From assembly GCF_001854325.1 (NCBI RefSeq), contig NZ_CP017755.1, positions 2,480,001 through 2,544,000 on the forward strand: 64,000 bases of DNA, read 5' to 3'. Shown one piece after another: positions 8,015 to 16,781 of this stretch (positions are counted from its first letter, which is position 1; every line of letters starts with the position of its first letter). The position numbers were made by a program, and so were the translations under genes. This DNA is from Cupriavidus malaysiensis (GTDB lineage Bacteria; Pseudomonadota; Gammaproteobacteria; Burkholderiales; Burkholderiaceae). A model generated the notes under the pieces. It did not search any database and had not been told where the DNA came from. It was given only the letters and a program-made list of their open reading frames with translations.

Positions 8015-9061
8015 ATGATCCGCAGCGCCGCCGCAAGCCGGTTCCCCGGCATGGCCCGTTCCGCCAGCCATGCCTCCCCCGAAACCTGCAGGCGCCGTGG
8101 CTGGCCGCTGGCGGTCGCTGCGGTGCTGTCCGTGGCCTGCGGGACGTTCTCGTCGGCCCTGCAGGCCGAGAACGCCTATCCGTCCAGGCCCGTGCGCATC
8201 GTCTGGCCCTTCTCGGCCGGCGGCGACGTCGATGGCGTGCTGCGCGCGATGGCCCAGGTCCTGCAGCAGTCGACCGGACAGGCTTACGTGGTAGAGAACA
8301 AGACCGGCGCCGCCGGCGTGCTGGCGATGCAGGCCACGCTGTCGGCGCCGGCGGATGGCTACACGCTGCTGGCCGCGCCGGTCGGGGTCATGGCGGTCGC
8401 GCCGCAGGTACGCAAGTCGCCGATCGATCCCTTGACGGCGTTCGCGCCGGTCTGCCGTTTCGCCGAGACCTCCGGCTATGTCTTCGTCGGCAACCATGTC
8501 AAGGCCAGGACCTTCAAGGAGCTGATCGACTATGCGAAGGCCAATCCCGGCAAGCTGAGCTATGGCAGCGGCGGCATCGGCACGCAGCTCCACCTGACCG
8601 GCACGATGGTCGAGCGCACCTACGGCATCAAGCTGCTGCACGTGCCCTACAAGGGCGCCTCCGACAGCGTGGCGGACATCCTCGCGGGCCGCCTCGATAT
8701 CATGTTCGACCCGACGCTGATCCCCTATGCCAAGAGCGGCAAGGTCCGCCCGCTCGCCTACCTGTCGCCCAAGGCGCCGGAAGACTTCCCCAACGTGCCG
8801 AACCGCGACCAGGCCGGCCTGCCCGCCATGCCCGGAGCCTGGTTCGGGCTGTTCGTGCCGAAGGACACGCCGCAGCCGGTCATCGACAAGGCGGCGCAGG
8901 AATGCGAGAAGGTACTGCAGAGCAAGGACCTGCTGGAGCGCATGAAGACCTTCGCGATGTGGCCGTCCTACGCCGGCCCCAAGGCGTTCGGCGAGCTTTA
9001 CCAGCGGGACTACAAGACCTTCGGCGAGATCATCCGCAGCGCCGGCATCAGCCTCGAGTGA
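8015..9061 (+). CDS. Tripartite tricarboxylate transporter substrate-binding protein (Bug/TctC family)
   Basis: 348 residues. A long N-terminus leads into a hydrophobic signal peptide (about residues 29-50, ending ALQA) and a mature start ENAYPSRPVRIVWPFSAGGDVDGVLR, the hallmark of Bug periplasmic receptors (P-x-R-P-I-x-h-h-h-P-x-x-x-G-G-x-x-D). Later family segments are VVENKTGAAGVLAMQ, ADGYTLL, HVPYKGASDSVADILAGRLDIMFD and the C-terminal FGLFVPKDTP. Bug proteins bind carboxylates or other small solutes. Burkholderiales carry many orphan copies, and no TctA/TctB membrane genes are seen here. ATG 8015 follows gaggag. It precedes a GNAT gene and lies near a CoA ligase operon, suggesting uptake of an organic acid; that is inference. 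Confidence 0.92.
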   Translation: MIRSAAASRFPGMARSASHASPETCRRRGWPLAVAAVLSVACGTFSSALQAENAYPSRPVRIVWPFSAGGDVDGVLRAMAQVLQQSTGQAYVVENKTGAAGVLAMQATLSAPADGYTLLAAPVGVMAVAPQVRKSPIDPLTAFAPVCRFAETSGYVFVGNHVKARTFKELIDYAKANPGKLSYGSGGIGTQLHLTGTMVERTYGIKLLHVPYKGASDSVADILAGRLDIMFDPTLIPYAKSGKVRPLAYLSPKAPEDFPNVPNRDQAGLPAMPGAWFGLFVPKDTPQPVIDKAAQECEKVLQSKDLLERMKTFAMWPSYAGPKAFGELYQRDYKTFGEIIRSAGISLE

Positions 9062-9166
9062 CGGCCGGCGGGCGATGGCCGGGCGGCCGCCCGTCCGCCC
9101 CCCGCGCCTGCACCGCCTCCAGCCCGCCGCCGTGCGGGCCGCATCGCTTCCGCAAGGATCTTCCCC

Positions 9167-9739
9167 ATGACCCAGGCAGATTGCCCAGCCCCCTCCTATC
9201 GCTTCGTCTACACGACGCCGGACGACCCGCTCGCCGAACCGCTGCTGGCCGGGCTGAGCGAGGAATACGCGAGCCGCTACCGGGAGCTGGCGGCGCAGCG
9301 CACCGAACCGCACGAGATGGAAAAGTACGCGCCGGCATTGTTTTCCCCCGCTGCGGGCGGCAACTTCCTGCTGCTGCTCGACCAGGGCCAGGCGATCGCC
9401 GGTGGCGCCTTCAAGCGCCATGCGGATGCGGACACCGCGGAGATCAAGCGGGTATGGACCCACCCGCAACGCCGGCGCCAGGGGCTGGCCGCGCGCGTGA
9501 TGCACGAGCTGGAACGGCAGGCCGCGCGGCAAGGCTACCGCCACCTCTACCTGACCACCGGCTCACGGCAGCCCGAGGCCATCCAGCTCTACCTGAATCT
9601 CGGCTATACGGCCCTGGAAGACCTGGCGGCCGTCACCACGGTCCGCATCGGCCTGCCCTTCGTCAAGCGCCTCCCCGCTGCGGATGCGGCGCACGCCGGT
9701 GCGGCCGCGGCTCAGGCCTGGATCGGCGAGCGCGCATAG
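9167..9739 (+). CDS. GNAT family N-acetyltransferase
   Basis: 190 residues with a GNAT core: a strand with GNFLLLLDQGQAIAGGAF, then the acetyl-CoA-binding motif A around residues 88-103 (IKRVWTHPQRRRQGLAARVM, matching the V-x-P-x-x-R-x-x-G-h pattern), and the motif B region YLTTGSRQPEAIQLYLNLGYT. These cytoplasmic enzymes transfer an acetyl group from acetyl-CoA to an amine; the acceptor cannot be deduced. It follows the Bug receptor by 105 bp on the same strand. Its 3' end overlaps the convergent LysR gene by 28 bp. Confidence 0.88.
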   Translation: MTQADCPAPSYRFVYTTPDDPLAEPLLAGLSEEYASRYRELAAQRTEPHEMEKYAPALFSPAAGGNFLLLLDQGQAIAGGAFKRHADADTAEIKRVWTHPQRRRQGLAARVMHELERQAARQGYRHLYLTTGSRQPEAIQLYLNLGYTALEDLAAVTTVRIGLPFVKRLPAADAAHAGAAAAQAWIGERA

Positions 9740-10620
9740 CCGTCGAGCAGGATCTGCCGGAAGCGCTGCGCGGCCGGCGACAGTTCGCGCCCGGCAAGGC
9801 TGACCAGCGAGATCGGACGGGCCACCTGCGGATCGACCAGCGGGCGGCAGACCAGGTCCTCGCCGGCCATCAGTTGCGCGGACAGGCCGGACATGATGCC
9901 CAGCCCCAGTCCGGCCCTGACCAGCCCGGCGGCGGTCACCAGTTGCCCCACCCGGTAGGTGCGCTGCAGGCGCAGGTCGGCCTGGTACAGGAGCTGGTCG
10001 AAGTAAACGCTCATCGGGCCTTTGGCGTTGAGGGCCACGATCGGCTCGCGCACCAGGTCGGCACAGCGGATCGCCGCCGCGGCCGCCATCGGATGCGCGG
10101 CCGGCAACAGCACGGCGATGGTCTGGGTGCCGATGGCGACGGGCTCGAGCTCCGCGTCGGCCGCCACCTGCGTGATCAGGGCCAGGTCCAGGCGATGGCT
10201 CTTCAGCAGGTCGACCGAGCACTCGGTACGCAGGTCATGGATTTCCAGTTCGATGTTCGGGCAGGCCTGGCGGAACTCCGCGATCGCCTGCTGCAGGACC
10301 TCGGAGCCGAACAGCACCGGCAACGCCCCGAAGCGCACCCGTCCACGCCCCCCGACCAGGAATTGCTTCAGGTCGTGCTGCGCGCGCTCGACCTCGTCCA
10401 GCACCCGCTTGGCGATGGCGAGGAACTCCTCGCCGACCGGCGTCATGGCCACGTTGCGCGTATCGCGGTCGAACAGCTTGGCCTCGACCAGCCCTTCCAG
10501 CGTGCGGATGGTGGCGCTCAAGGTGGGCTGCGTCACATGCAGCCGCGTCGCCGAGGTACTGAAGCTGCGGGTTTCCGCCACCGACACGAAGGCACGCAGT
10601 TGGGACAGGCTGAATTTCAT
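9712..10620 (-). CDS. LysR family transcriptional regulator
   Basis: 302 residues, full family length. The HTH reads MKFSLSQLRAFVSVAETRSF, then TRLHVTQPTLSATIRTLEGLVEAKLFDRDTR (residues 1-55), and the effector domain starts near residue 91 (GRVRFGALPVLFGSEVLQQAI). It is divergent from the CoA-ligase/enoyl-CoA hydratase operon with a 162-bp gap that contains an inverted repeat 19 bp from its start, so control of that operon, and perhaps of the neighbouring receptor, is likely but inferred. Confidence 0.9.
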   Translation of the reverse strand: MKFSLSQLRAFVSVAETRSFSTSATRLHVTQPTLSATIRTLEGLVEAKLFDRDTRNVAMTPVGEEFLAIAKRVLDEVERAQHDLKQFLVGGRGRVRFGALPVLFGSEVLQQAIAEFRQACPNIELEIHDLRTECSVDLLKSHRLDLALITQVAADAELEPVAIGTQTIAVLLPAAHPMAAAAAIRCADLVREPIVALNAKGPMSVYFDQLLYQADLRLQRTYRVGQLVTAAGLVRAGLGLGIMSGLSAQLMAGEDLVCRPLVDPQVARPISLVSLAGRELSPAAQRFRQILLDGYARSPIQA

Positions 10621-10638
10621 CGAGTCACTCTATCAATG

Positions 10639-10655
10639 AATAGAACATTTCTATT
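10639..10655. promoter_or_regulatory. Candidate LysR operator
   Basis: A perfect inverted repeat AATAGAA-cat-TTCTATT lies in the AT-rich divergent gap, 19 bp upstream of the LysR start and about 130 bp before the CoA ligase gene. It suits an autoregulatory LysR site. Confidence 0.5.
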
Positions 10656-10782
10656 TCACATATAAGTTACCTTATTCAATACTCGGGCTCAACCACGCTC
10701 CGCCGCGGCCTCCGGCGACGGCCCAGGCGGTACCGCATGTGCCAACGACATATGCCAACGACACCATGAGGAACACGCCGAC

Positions 10783-12906
10783 ATGAGCCTGGATACGATC
10801 GCAACCATCCTCAACCCGCGCGCGGTGGCAATCGTCGGCGCCTCCGACGAATTGCAGAAATGGGGCGGTAGCATGCTCGCCCTGCTGCGGAAATTCCACT
10901 ACGGCGGGCAGATCTACCCCGTCAATCCCAAAAGCCAGGAGGTCCAGGGCCTGCCGGCCTTCGCCAGCGTGCGCGCTATCGCCGCCCCGGTCGACGTGGC
11001 GCTGGTGGCGGTGCCCAACGAGCGCGTGCTCGACGCGATCCGGGACTGCGCCGGCGCCGGGGTCAAGGCCGTGCTGATGGTCACCTCGCAGTTCGCCGAG
11101 GCCGGCGAGCAGGGCCGTGCTCTGCAGGAGCAGGTGGTGGCGATCGCCCGCGCGGCCGGCACGCGCATCATCGGCCCCAACTGCATGGGCTACTTCAGCA
11201 GCCATGCCTCGCTCTGCCTGTTGAACTCGCAGGCGCTGATGCGCAATGCAAGCCTGCCCGCGGGCAGCATCGCGCTGGTCAGCCAGAGCGGCGCGCTGGC
11301 CGGCACCATGCTGGCGCGCGCCTACGACCTGGGCGCCGGCTTCAGCTTCTGCGTCTCGCTCGGCAACCAGGCCGACCTGGAGGTCTGCGATTTCCTCGAA
11401 TACGCCATCGCGGATGCGCACACCCGCGTCATCTCCCTCTATGTCGAGGGGCTGAAGGATCCGCTGCGCTTCCTGGACCTGCTGCGCCGCGCGCGGGCCG
11501 CCGGCAAGCCGGTGCTGCTGACCAAGGCGGGGCGTACCGATTCCGGCCAGCGCGCGGTGCAATCGCATACCGCCAGCATGGCGGGTGCCTACCGCACCTT
11601 CGAGGCATGCGTGCGCCACGCCGGCGCGGTCATCGTCGACGATCCGCTCGAACTGGTGGTGCAGGCCGCGGCCTGGGCCAGCCTGCCCGCTCCCGCGAAG
11701 CGGGGCGTCGCGGTCTTCTCCGGCTCCGGCGGCGGCGGCGCGGTGGCATCCGACCTGGTCGACGAGGCCGGCCTGCGCGCCGCCACCTTGTCCGGCGCCA
11801 CGGTGCAGGCGCTGGCCGCGCTGATGCCGGCGGCCTCCGCCCACCTGCCCTTCGACCTCGGCTCGGTTCCTGCCGCCGACCGCCTCCGGCGGCCCGACTG
11901 GCTGAAGCGGGTATTGGCCACGATGATGGCGGATGACCATGTCGGCGCGGGCCTGTTCGTCATGACCACGCAGCCCGACATGGTCGGCGCGGCCGAGACC
12001 GTGATTGCCTGCCAGCGCGATGCCGGCAAGCCGCTGCTGTTCGTCAACGCCGCCAGCAGTTGCGGCGATGCCGCCGTGGCCAGGCTGCGGGAGGCCGGCC
12101 TGCCCCACTTCGCTTCCGTCAAGGAGGCCACCCGCTTCCTCGTCAACCGCCTCGCGGATGCCCGCGCTGCCGGCACGGACGAAACGCCGGCGGCGCAGCC
12201 GCCGTTCTCCCGGGCCGAGGTCGACGCGGCCTGCCGCCAACTGCGCGCCGGGCTCGTGCCCGAGCACCAGGCCAAGCAGCTGCTGTGCGCGGCCGGCATC
12301 GCCACCACCGGCGGCGAGGTCGCCGCATCCGCCGGGGAGGCCGTCGAGCTGGCGCGCCGGCTCGGTTTCCCCCTGGCGATGAAGGTCGTATCGCCGCAGA
12401 TCAGCCACAAGAGCGATATCGGCGGCGTGGCCCTCGACATCGCCGACGAGGCGATGGTAGCCAGCCGCTTCGCCGACCTGCGGGCGGCGGCGGGCAAGGT
12501 TCCCGGGGCGGTGTTCGAGGGCTGCCTGCTGCAGCGGATGGCGCGCGCCGACGCCGAGTTGCTGGTCGGCACCCACTGGGATGCCCAGTTCGGCGCGATG
12601 CTGACGTTCGGCTTCGGCGGCACGCTGGTCGAACTGCAGCGCGACACCGCCCTGCTGCCCGCCACGGTGTCGCGCCCGGCCATCGCGCGGGCGCTGTCGG
12701 CACTGCGCCAGTATCCGCTGCTGAACGGATACCGCGGGCGGCCGCCGGCTCGGGTGGACAGCATCGTCGAACTCATCCACCGGATGGGACAGCTTGCCGC
12801 CCACCTGGGCGAACGCCTGGCGGAATGCGAGGCCAATCCGGTCATGGTCCACGGCGACACGATCCTGGTAGCGGACGCACGCGCCGTCTGGAAGGAGGAA
12901 CAATGA
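10783..12906 (+). CDS. NDP-forming acyl-CoA synthetase (acetate--CoA ligase family, fused alpha and beta domains)
   Basis: 707 residues, the normal length for fused ADP-forming acyl-CoA synthetases. In order: a CoA-binding Rossmann domain (residues 1-130, starting ILNPRAVAIVGAS), a succinyl-CoA-ligase-like flavodoxin domain with GPNCMGYFS, LVSQSGALAG and SLGNQADL, a segment with the candidate catalytic His262 in QSHTASMAGA, and a C-terminal ATP-grasp domain (about 470-707) with FPLAMKVVSPQISHKSDIGGV. These cytoplasmic enzymes interconvert an acyl-CoA, ADP and phosphate with the free acid, ATP and CoA. The substrate is unknown; the downstream hydratase suggests an aromatic or unsaturated acid. 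Its stop overlaps the start of the hydratase gene (ATGA). Confidence 0.9.
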   Translation: MSLDTIATILNPRAVAIVGASDELQKWGGSMLALLRKFHYGGQIYPVNPKSQEVQGLPAFASVRAIAAPVDVALVAVPNERVLDAIRDCAGAGVKAVLMVTSQFAEAGEQGRALQEQVVAIARAAGTRIIGPNCMGYFSSHASLCLLNSQALMRNASLPAGSIALVSQSGALAGTMLARAYDLGAGFSFCVSLGNQADLEVCDFLEYAIADAHTRVISLYVEGLKDPLRFLDLLRRARAAGKPVLLTKAGRTDSGQRAVQSHTASMAGAYRTFEACVRHAGAVIVDDPLELVVQAAAWASLPAPAKRGVAVFSGSGGGGAVASDLVDEAGLRAATLSGATVQALAALMPAASAHLPFDLGSVPAADRLRRPDWLKRVLATMMADDHVGAGLFVMTTQPDMVGAAETVIACQRDAGKPLLFVNAASSCGDAAVARLREAGLPHFASVKEATRFLVNRLADARAAGTDETPAAQPPFSRAEVDAACRQLRAGLVPEHQAKQLLCAAGIATTGGEVAASAGEAVELARRLGFPLAMKVVSPQISHKSDIGGVALDIADEAMVASRFADLRAAAGKVPGAVFEGCLLQRMARADAELLVGTHWDAQFGAMLTFGFGGTLVELQRDTALLPATVSRPAIARALSALRQYPLLNGYRGRPPARVDSIVELIHRMGQLAAHLGERLAECEANPVMVHGDTILVADARAVWKEEQ

Positions 12907-13637
12907 GCCTGGTCACTTACGAACGATGCGGGCATCTGGCCTTGATCACCCTGCGCCGCAGTGAGCGGCGCAATGCCATCAACGCCGAGATGACCGCCCT
13001 GCTGCACGAAGCCTGGCAGCGCTTCGCCAGCAGCGACGAGCGCGTTGCCGTGCTCAGCGCCGACGGCGACCATTTCTGCGCCGGGGTGGATGTGCAGGAC
13101 GCCTCCAAGGAAGCCTGGAAAGGCGTGCCCAATGTCGGCGTCAAGCTCGACAAGCCCCTGATCAGCGCGGTATCCGGATGGGCGGTGGGCGCGGGCTTCA
13201 CGCTGACCATGATGAGCGACCTGTGCGTGGTCGACGAGACGGCGCAGTTCCTGTTTCCCGAAGCCAGGCTGGGCCTGTTCGGCGGCATCACCGCCAGCCT
13301 GGTGGCGCGCATCCCGCACAAGATCGCCATGGAATTCCTGATGCTGGGCGACCCGCTGGGCGCGCGGCGCGCCTATGAGGTCGGCCTGGTCAACCAGGTG
13401 ACGGAGGCGGGCCGGCACCGCGAGCGCGCGCTCGAGATCGCCGAGCGGCTGGCCGGCTATGCGCCGCTGGTGCTGCAGACGATCAAGCGCTCGGCGCAGG
13501 AGACCTTGCCGAAATCGCCCGCCGAACTGGCCTACCCGCAGATGGGCCATCTCACCGCGCTGGCCGCCAGCGAGGACTACCGGGAAGGCGTCAAGGCCTT
13601 CGCGGAAAAGCGCAAGCCTGACTTCCGCGGGCGCTAG
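12903..13637 (+). CDS. Enoyl-CoA hydratase/isomerase (crotonase family)
   Basis: 244 residues. The crotonase oxyanion-hole segments are visible as LSADGDHFCAGVDV (about residues 56-69) and AVSGWAVGAGFTLTMMSDLCV (about 91-111), followed by AQFLFPEARLGLFGG. The C-terminal part ends DYREGVKAFAEKRKPDFRG, which is typical of enoyl-CoA hydratases. The product would hydrate or isomerise a CoA thioester in the cytoplasm. The ATG overlaps the stop of the CoA ligase gene, so the two are almost certainly translated together and act in sequence on one acid. The exact substrate cannot be read from the sequence. Confidence 0.92.
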   Translation: MSLVTYERCGHLALITLRRSERRNAINAEMTALLHEAWQRFASSDERVAVLSADGDHFCAGVDVQDASKEAWKGVPNVGVKLDKPLISAVSGWAVGAGFTLTMMSDLCVVDETAQFLFPEARLGLFGGITASLVARIPHKIAMEFLMLGDPLGARRAYEVGLVNQVTEAGRHRERALEIAERLAGYAPLVLQTIKRSAQETLPKSPAELAYPQMGHLTALAASEDYREGVKAFAEKRKPDFRGR

Positions 13638-13677
13638 CACGCCCCGTCAGCCGCCGTGCCGAGCGCCGGGCATGGGC

Positions 13678-13707
13678 CTGGCCGGGGAGGCTCCCCTTCC
13701 CCGGCCA
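13678..13707. terminator. Strong GC stem-loop after the CoA ligase/hydratase operon
   Basis: CTGGCCGGGG and CCCCGGCCAG form a perfect 10-bp stem with a 10-nt loop, starting 41 bp after the hydratase stop. There is no U-tract behind it, so it may be a rho-assisted or RNA-stabilising hairpin and not a classic intrinsic terminator. Confidence 0.5.
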
Positions 13708-13859
13708 GGACAGCGAATACCCGGCGCGCCATGAAAGAGGACACAAAAGAGGAGACAAGAAAAGAGAAAACAAGCGCGCCGCCGAATCTCACAGACGTGC
13801 CCGGATAGCTGTTATGCTTGCCATTGTCTTTCAAGAGAAACAAAAGAAACAATACTCCT

Positions 13860-14246
13860 GTGCAAGACAATACGTCCGAGCTTCCTCACCCTGCCTCAGA
13901 CCTCTATACCGTCCACCTGGCCTGGCTTCGCTTAGCCATCGCCTGCTATCGAGAATACGTTTCAGTTGCAATCACCACGCTTTCCGAGCCGTATCGCGCA
14001 GGCTGGATCGAGTGGGACGGGCGGACCTATTACTACGTGTGCGGCCTCGACGCGCATAGCGCGCTCGGCCTTGGCCAGGTCTTCAGCGCGGCCACGCATG
14101 GCACGCTGGTCGTCATCGACCCGGCCGCCTATCCACCGGCACTTCTGAGCCTCTTCCCGATCGATCCCCGGCTTCTCTGCAGCGAGACGATCTCGCCGTC
14201 CTCGCTCGCCGGATGCCAGCAGCAGCCCGGCGACACCGGGCCGTAG
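13860..14246 (+). CDS. Hypothetical protein
   Basis: 128 residues if started at GTG 13860; a TTG at 13818 would add 14 lysine/asparagine-rich residues. No family is recognised. The reading is protein-like, with an aromatic-rich middle (GWIEWDGRTYYYVCGLDAHSALGLG) followed by a hydrophobic patch (GTLVVIDPAAYPPALLSL). Neither start has a strong ribosome binding site. It lies between the hydratase operon and a convergent LysR gene, 54 bp from the latter. Coding status is likely but not certain. Confidence 0.5.
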   Translation: MQDNTSELPHPASDLYTVHLAWLRLAIACYREYVSVAITTLSEPYRAGWIEWDGRTYYYVCGLDAHSALGLGQVFSAATHGTLVVIDPAAYPPALLSLFPIDPRLLCSETISPSSLAGCQQQPGDTGP

Positions 14247-14300
14247 CAGGCCGCCGTCCACGCTTCGATCCGGATCCCCCGATTCCGGCCCCGCCGGCCA

Positions 14301-15260
14301 TCAGCAGACGTCCACCATGCTGAAGATGCGCCGCATGCCCGTGTCGGTGGAACGGGCGTGCTCGCGCGTGGTGCGGAACAGGCAGTCGAGGAAGGCAATG
14401 ACGGCGCCGGGCATCGGTTCGAAGCTGCGCGTCACCAGGCAGGTCGCGCTCTCGCCAAGAGTCTCGCCGTCCAGGTGCAATGTCGTCACACGATCGCGCA
14501 TCTCCGTCGTCTCGACGAGCGGCCACGGCACGAAGGTCAGCATATCGGTGTCGCGCACGATGGCCAGCGCGGCCTGCACCGAACGGACGACGTGCAGGCG
14601 CTGCACCTTGCCGCGGCGAACCGTCGCGAAAAACTCGCGCAATACCGGCGACAGGTGTTCGACCGGGCGGCTGACCAGCCAGTCGTAGTCCTTCAGGTCG
14701 GCCAGCCGGCGCACGCCGGCGGCCGGGTGCCCGAGGCGCCCGACCACCGCGTAGGTGTAGCGGAACAGCCGGCGCGTCTCCAGCACGCCCGCCTGCGAGG
14801 CGTCCGGCGGCGGCCCGAGGGCGAAATGGAGGGCGCCGCTGCGCACGTCCGGGTATTCGTCGCCCAGGTGCTCGGCGATGTACAACTGCACGTCCGGGCG
14901 CAAGGCGCGGTACTCGCGGATCGTGGCCGGCAGCACACTCTGCAGCAACCAGGGGGTGACAGCCATGCGCACCTCACCGCCGGTCTTGCTGCCCCGCTGG
15001 AGCATCTCCTCGCCGGCGCGCTGCAACTGCCCCAGCACCAGCCGCGCATGCGCCAGCAGCGTGGCGCCCGCTTCGGTCGGCACCAGGGCCTGCGCGTGGC
15101 GCTCGGTCAGTGCCGTGCCCACCTGCTGTTCGAGTTCCCGCATGGACTTGCTGACCGCCGCCGCCGAGCGGCCCAGCGACAGGGCCGCCTTGCGCACGCC
15201 GCCGTGGTCCACCACGGCCACCAGGCACTCGAGTTGATGCAGTTTCCAGTGGATCGTCAT
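14301..15260 (-). CDS. LysR family transcriptional regulator
   Basis: 319 residues. The HTH is LHQLECLVAVVDHGGVRKAALSLGRSAAAVSKSMRELEQQVGTALTER (residues 7-54). The effector domain begins near residue 95 (GEVRMAVTPWLLQSVLPATI). ATG 15260 is the natural start; the open frame upstream runs antisense to the amidohydrolase gene. The gene is divergent from the M20 amidohydrolase/MHS transporter operon, which it probably regulates in response to the transported compound. That role is inferred from position. Confidence 0.9.
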   Translation of the reverse strand: MTIHWKLHQLECLVAVVDHGGVRKAALSLGRSAAAVSKSMRELEQQVGTALTERHAQALVPTEAGATLLAHARLVLGQLQRAGEEMLQRGSKTGGEVRMAVTPWLLQSVLPATIREYRALRPDVQLYIAEHLGDEYPDVRSGALHFALGPPPDASQAGVLETRRLFRYTYAVVGRLGHPAAGVRRLADLKDYDWLVSRPVEHLSPVLREFFATVRRGKVQRLHVVRSVQAALAIVRDTDMLTFVPWPLVETTEMRDRVTTLHLDGETLGESATCLVTRSFEPMPGAVIAFLDCLFRTTREHARSTDTGMRRIFSMVDVC

Positions 15261-15392
15261 CGCACGCTCTCCGCTTACTGACTGTGCGCCGGCCTGGCGC
15301 GGATGCGGCTTCGTTCGCTGCGGCACGCCGCGCTCCGACGGCGCGCCGCAGCCGCGCGCACCGGAAAGATCATCCTGGCCCCGCCCAATGGT

Positions 15393-15409
15393 GTCAATCA
15401 ACGGTTGAC
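15393..15409. promoter_or_regulatory. Candidate regulator site in the LysR/amidohydrolase gap
   Basis: A dyad GTCAA-N7-TTGAC with an inner TCAAC-g-GTTGA dyad lies in the 309-bp divergent gap. It is the only clear symmetry there. Assignment to the LysR protein is inference. Confidence 0.35.
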
Positions 15410-15569
15410 GGCGAGCGCTCCCACGACCTTTTTCCGCGCCGACGGCTTGGCTACCATGCGCAGCAGGTATAGCGGCACGGCACCCGGTGCGCCGCCATCG
15501 CCGATATGGCCGGCGCGTGCTGCCGCCCCCTTCTCCCCCTTCTGCCACCCCACCCGCTTCCCGACGACC

Positions 15570-16781
15570 ATGCCGACCACCGCACCCGATATTCCGCAAG
15601 CGATCCGCGACAGCGAAGCCGAGATGCGCGCGCTGCGCCACCGCATCCACGCCCATCCCGAACTGGCCTACGAAGAATTCGCCACCAGCGACCTGGTGGC
15701 CGAATGCCTCAGCGGCTGGGGCTACACGGTGACGCGCGGCCTCGGCGGCACGGGCCTGGTGGGCACGCTGCGCGCCGGCAGCGGCACGCGCGCACTCGGG
15801 CTGCGTGCCGACATGGATGCGCTGCCGATCCACGAGGCGTCCGGCAAACCCTATGCCAGCACCATCGCCGGCAAGATGCACGCCTGCGGACACGACGGCC
15901 ACACCGCCACCCTGCTGGCAGCCGCCAAGCACCTGGCCGCGACGCGCCGCTTCGACGGTACCGTGCACCTGATTTTCCAGCCGGCCGAGGAAGGCCTGGC
16001 CGGCGCGCGCAAGATGATCGAGGACGGCCTGTTCGAGCGCTTCCCCTGCGACGCAGTGTTCGCCTTCCACAATATGCCGGGCTTCCCGGTCGGCAAGCTG
16101 GGCTTCCGCGCCGGCCCGGCCATGGCGTCGTCCGATACCGTCGTGCTGACCGTGCATGGCCGCGGCGGGCATGGCTCGATGCCGCACGGCACCATCGACC
16201 CGGTGGTGGTTGCCGCCCATATCGTGGTCGCGCTGCAGACCATCGTCTCCCGCAACGTCGACCCGCGCCGCATGGCCGTGGTCACCGTCGGCGCCATCCA
16301 CGGCGGCGATGCGCCCAACGTGATCCCGGACTCGGTCGAGCTGCGCCTGTCGGTGCGCGCGCACCAGCCGGAAGTCCGCCTGCAGCTGCGCGAGCGCATC
16401 GAGGCGCTGGTGCAGGCGCAGGCCGCCGTGTTCGGCGCCCGCGTCGACATCGACTACCGCTGGCGCTACCCTGCCCTCGTCAACGACGAGGCCATGACAC
16501 GCTTCGCGCGCGAGGTCGCGCGGGAATGGCTCGGCGCGGACGGGCTGGTCGAGGACTTCGAGCCCCTGACCGGCAGCGAGGACTTTTCCTTCATGCTCGA
16601 ACAGTGCCCGGGCAGCTATTTCATCATCGGTAACGGCGACGGCGAGCTCGGCTGCAGCGTCCACAATCCCCATTACGACTTCAACGATGCCATCCTGCCG
16701 ATCGGCGCCGCTTACTGGACCCGCCTCGTCGAGCGTTTCCTGCCGGTGAACGGCCAGGCCCGCGAGGAGGGCGCCGCATGA
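15570..16781 (+). CDS. M20 family amidohydrolase (hippurate/N-acyl-amino-acid hydrolase type)
   Basis: 403 residues, the usual length for M20D enzymes. Metal-binding and catalytic segments are visible: MRALRHRIHAHPELAYEE at the start, LRADMDALPI, KMHACGHDGHT (metal ligands Cys and His), FQPAEEGLAGA with the catalytic Glu, and GSEDFSFMLEQCPGSYFIIGNG near the C-terminus. These enzymes hydrolyse amide bonds in N-acyl or N-aroyl amino acids or related conjugates in the cytoplasm. ATG 15570 is chosen because the motif region starts just after it. The stop overlaps the ATG of the transporter gene (ATGA), so the importer probably brings in the conjugate that this enzyme cleaves. Confidence 0.92.
   Translation: MPTTAPDIPQAIRDSEAEMRALRHRIHAHPELAYEEFATSDLVAECLSGWGYTVTRGLGGTGLVGTLRAGSGTRALGLRADMDALPIHEASGKPYASTIAGKMHACGHDGHTATLLAAAKHLAATRRFDGTVHLIFQPAEEGLAGARKMIEDGLFERFPCDAVFAFHNMPGFPVGKLGFRAGPAMASSDTVVLTVHGRGGHGSMPHGTIDPVVVAAHIVVALQTIVSRNVDPRRMAVVTVGAIHGGDAPNVIPDSVELRLSVRAHQPEVRLQLRERIEALVQAQAAVFGARVDIDYRWRYPALVNDEAMTRFAREVAREWLGADGLVEDFEPLTGSEDFSFMLEQCPGSYFIIGNGDGELGCSVHNPHYDFNDAILPIGAAYWTRLVERFLPVNGQAREEGAA

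Noticed and set aside
10672..12903. A 743-codon minus-strand open frame
   Set aside because: Antisense to the acyl-CoA synthetase gene, which has complete family motifs. Composition is that of a shadow frame.
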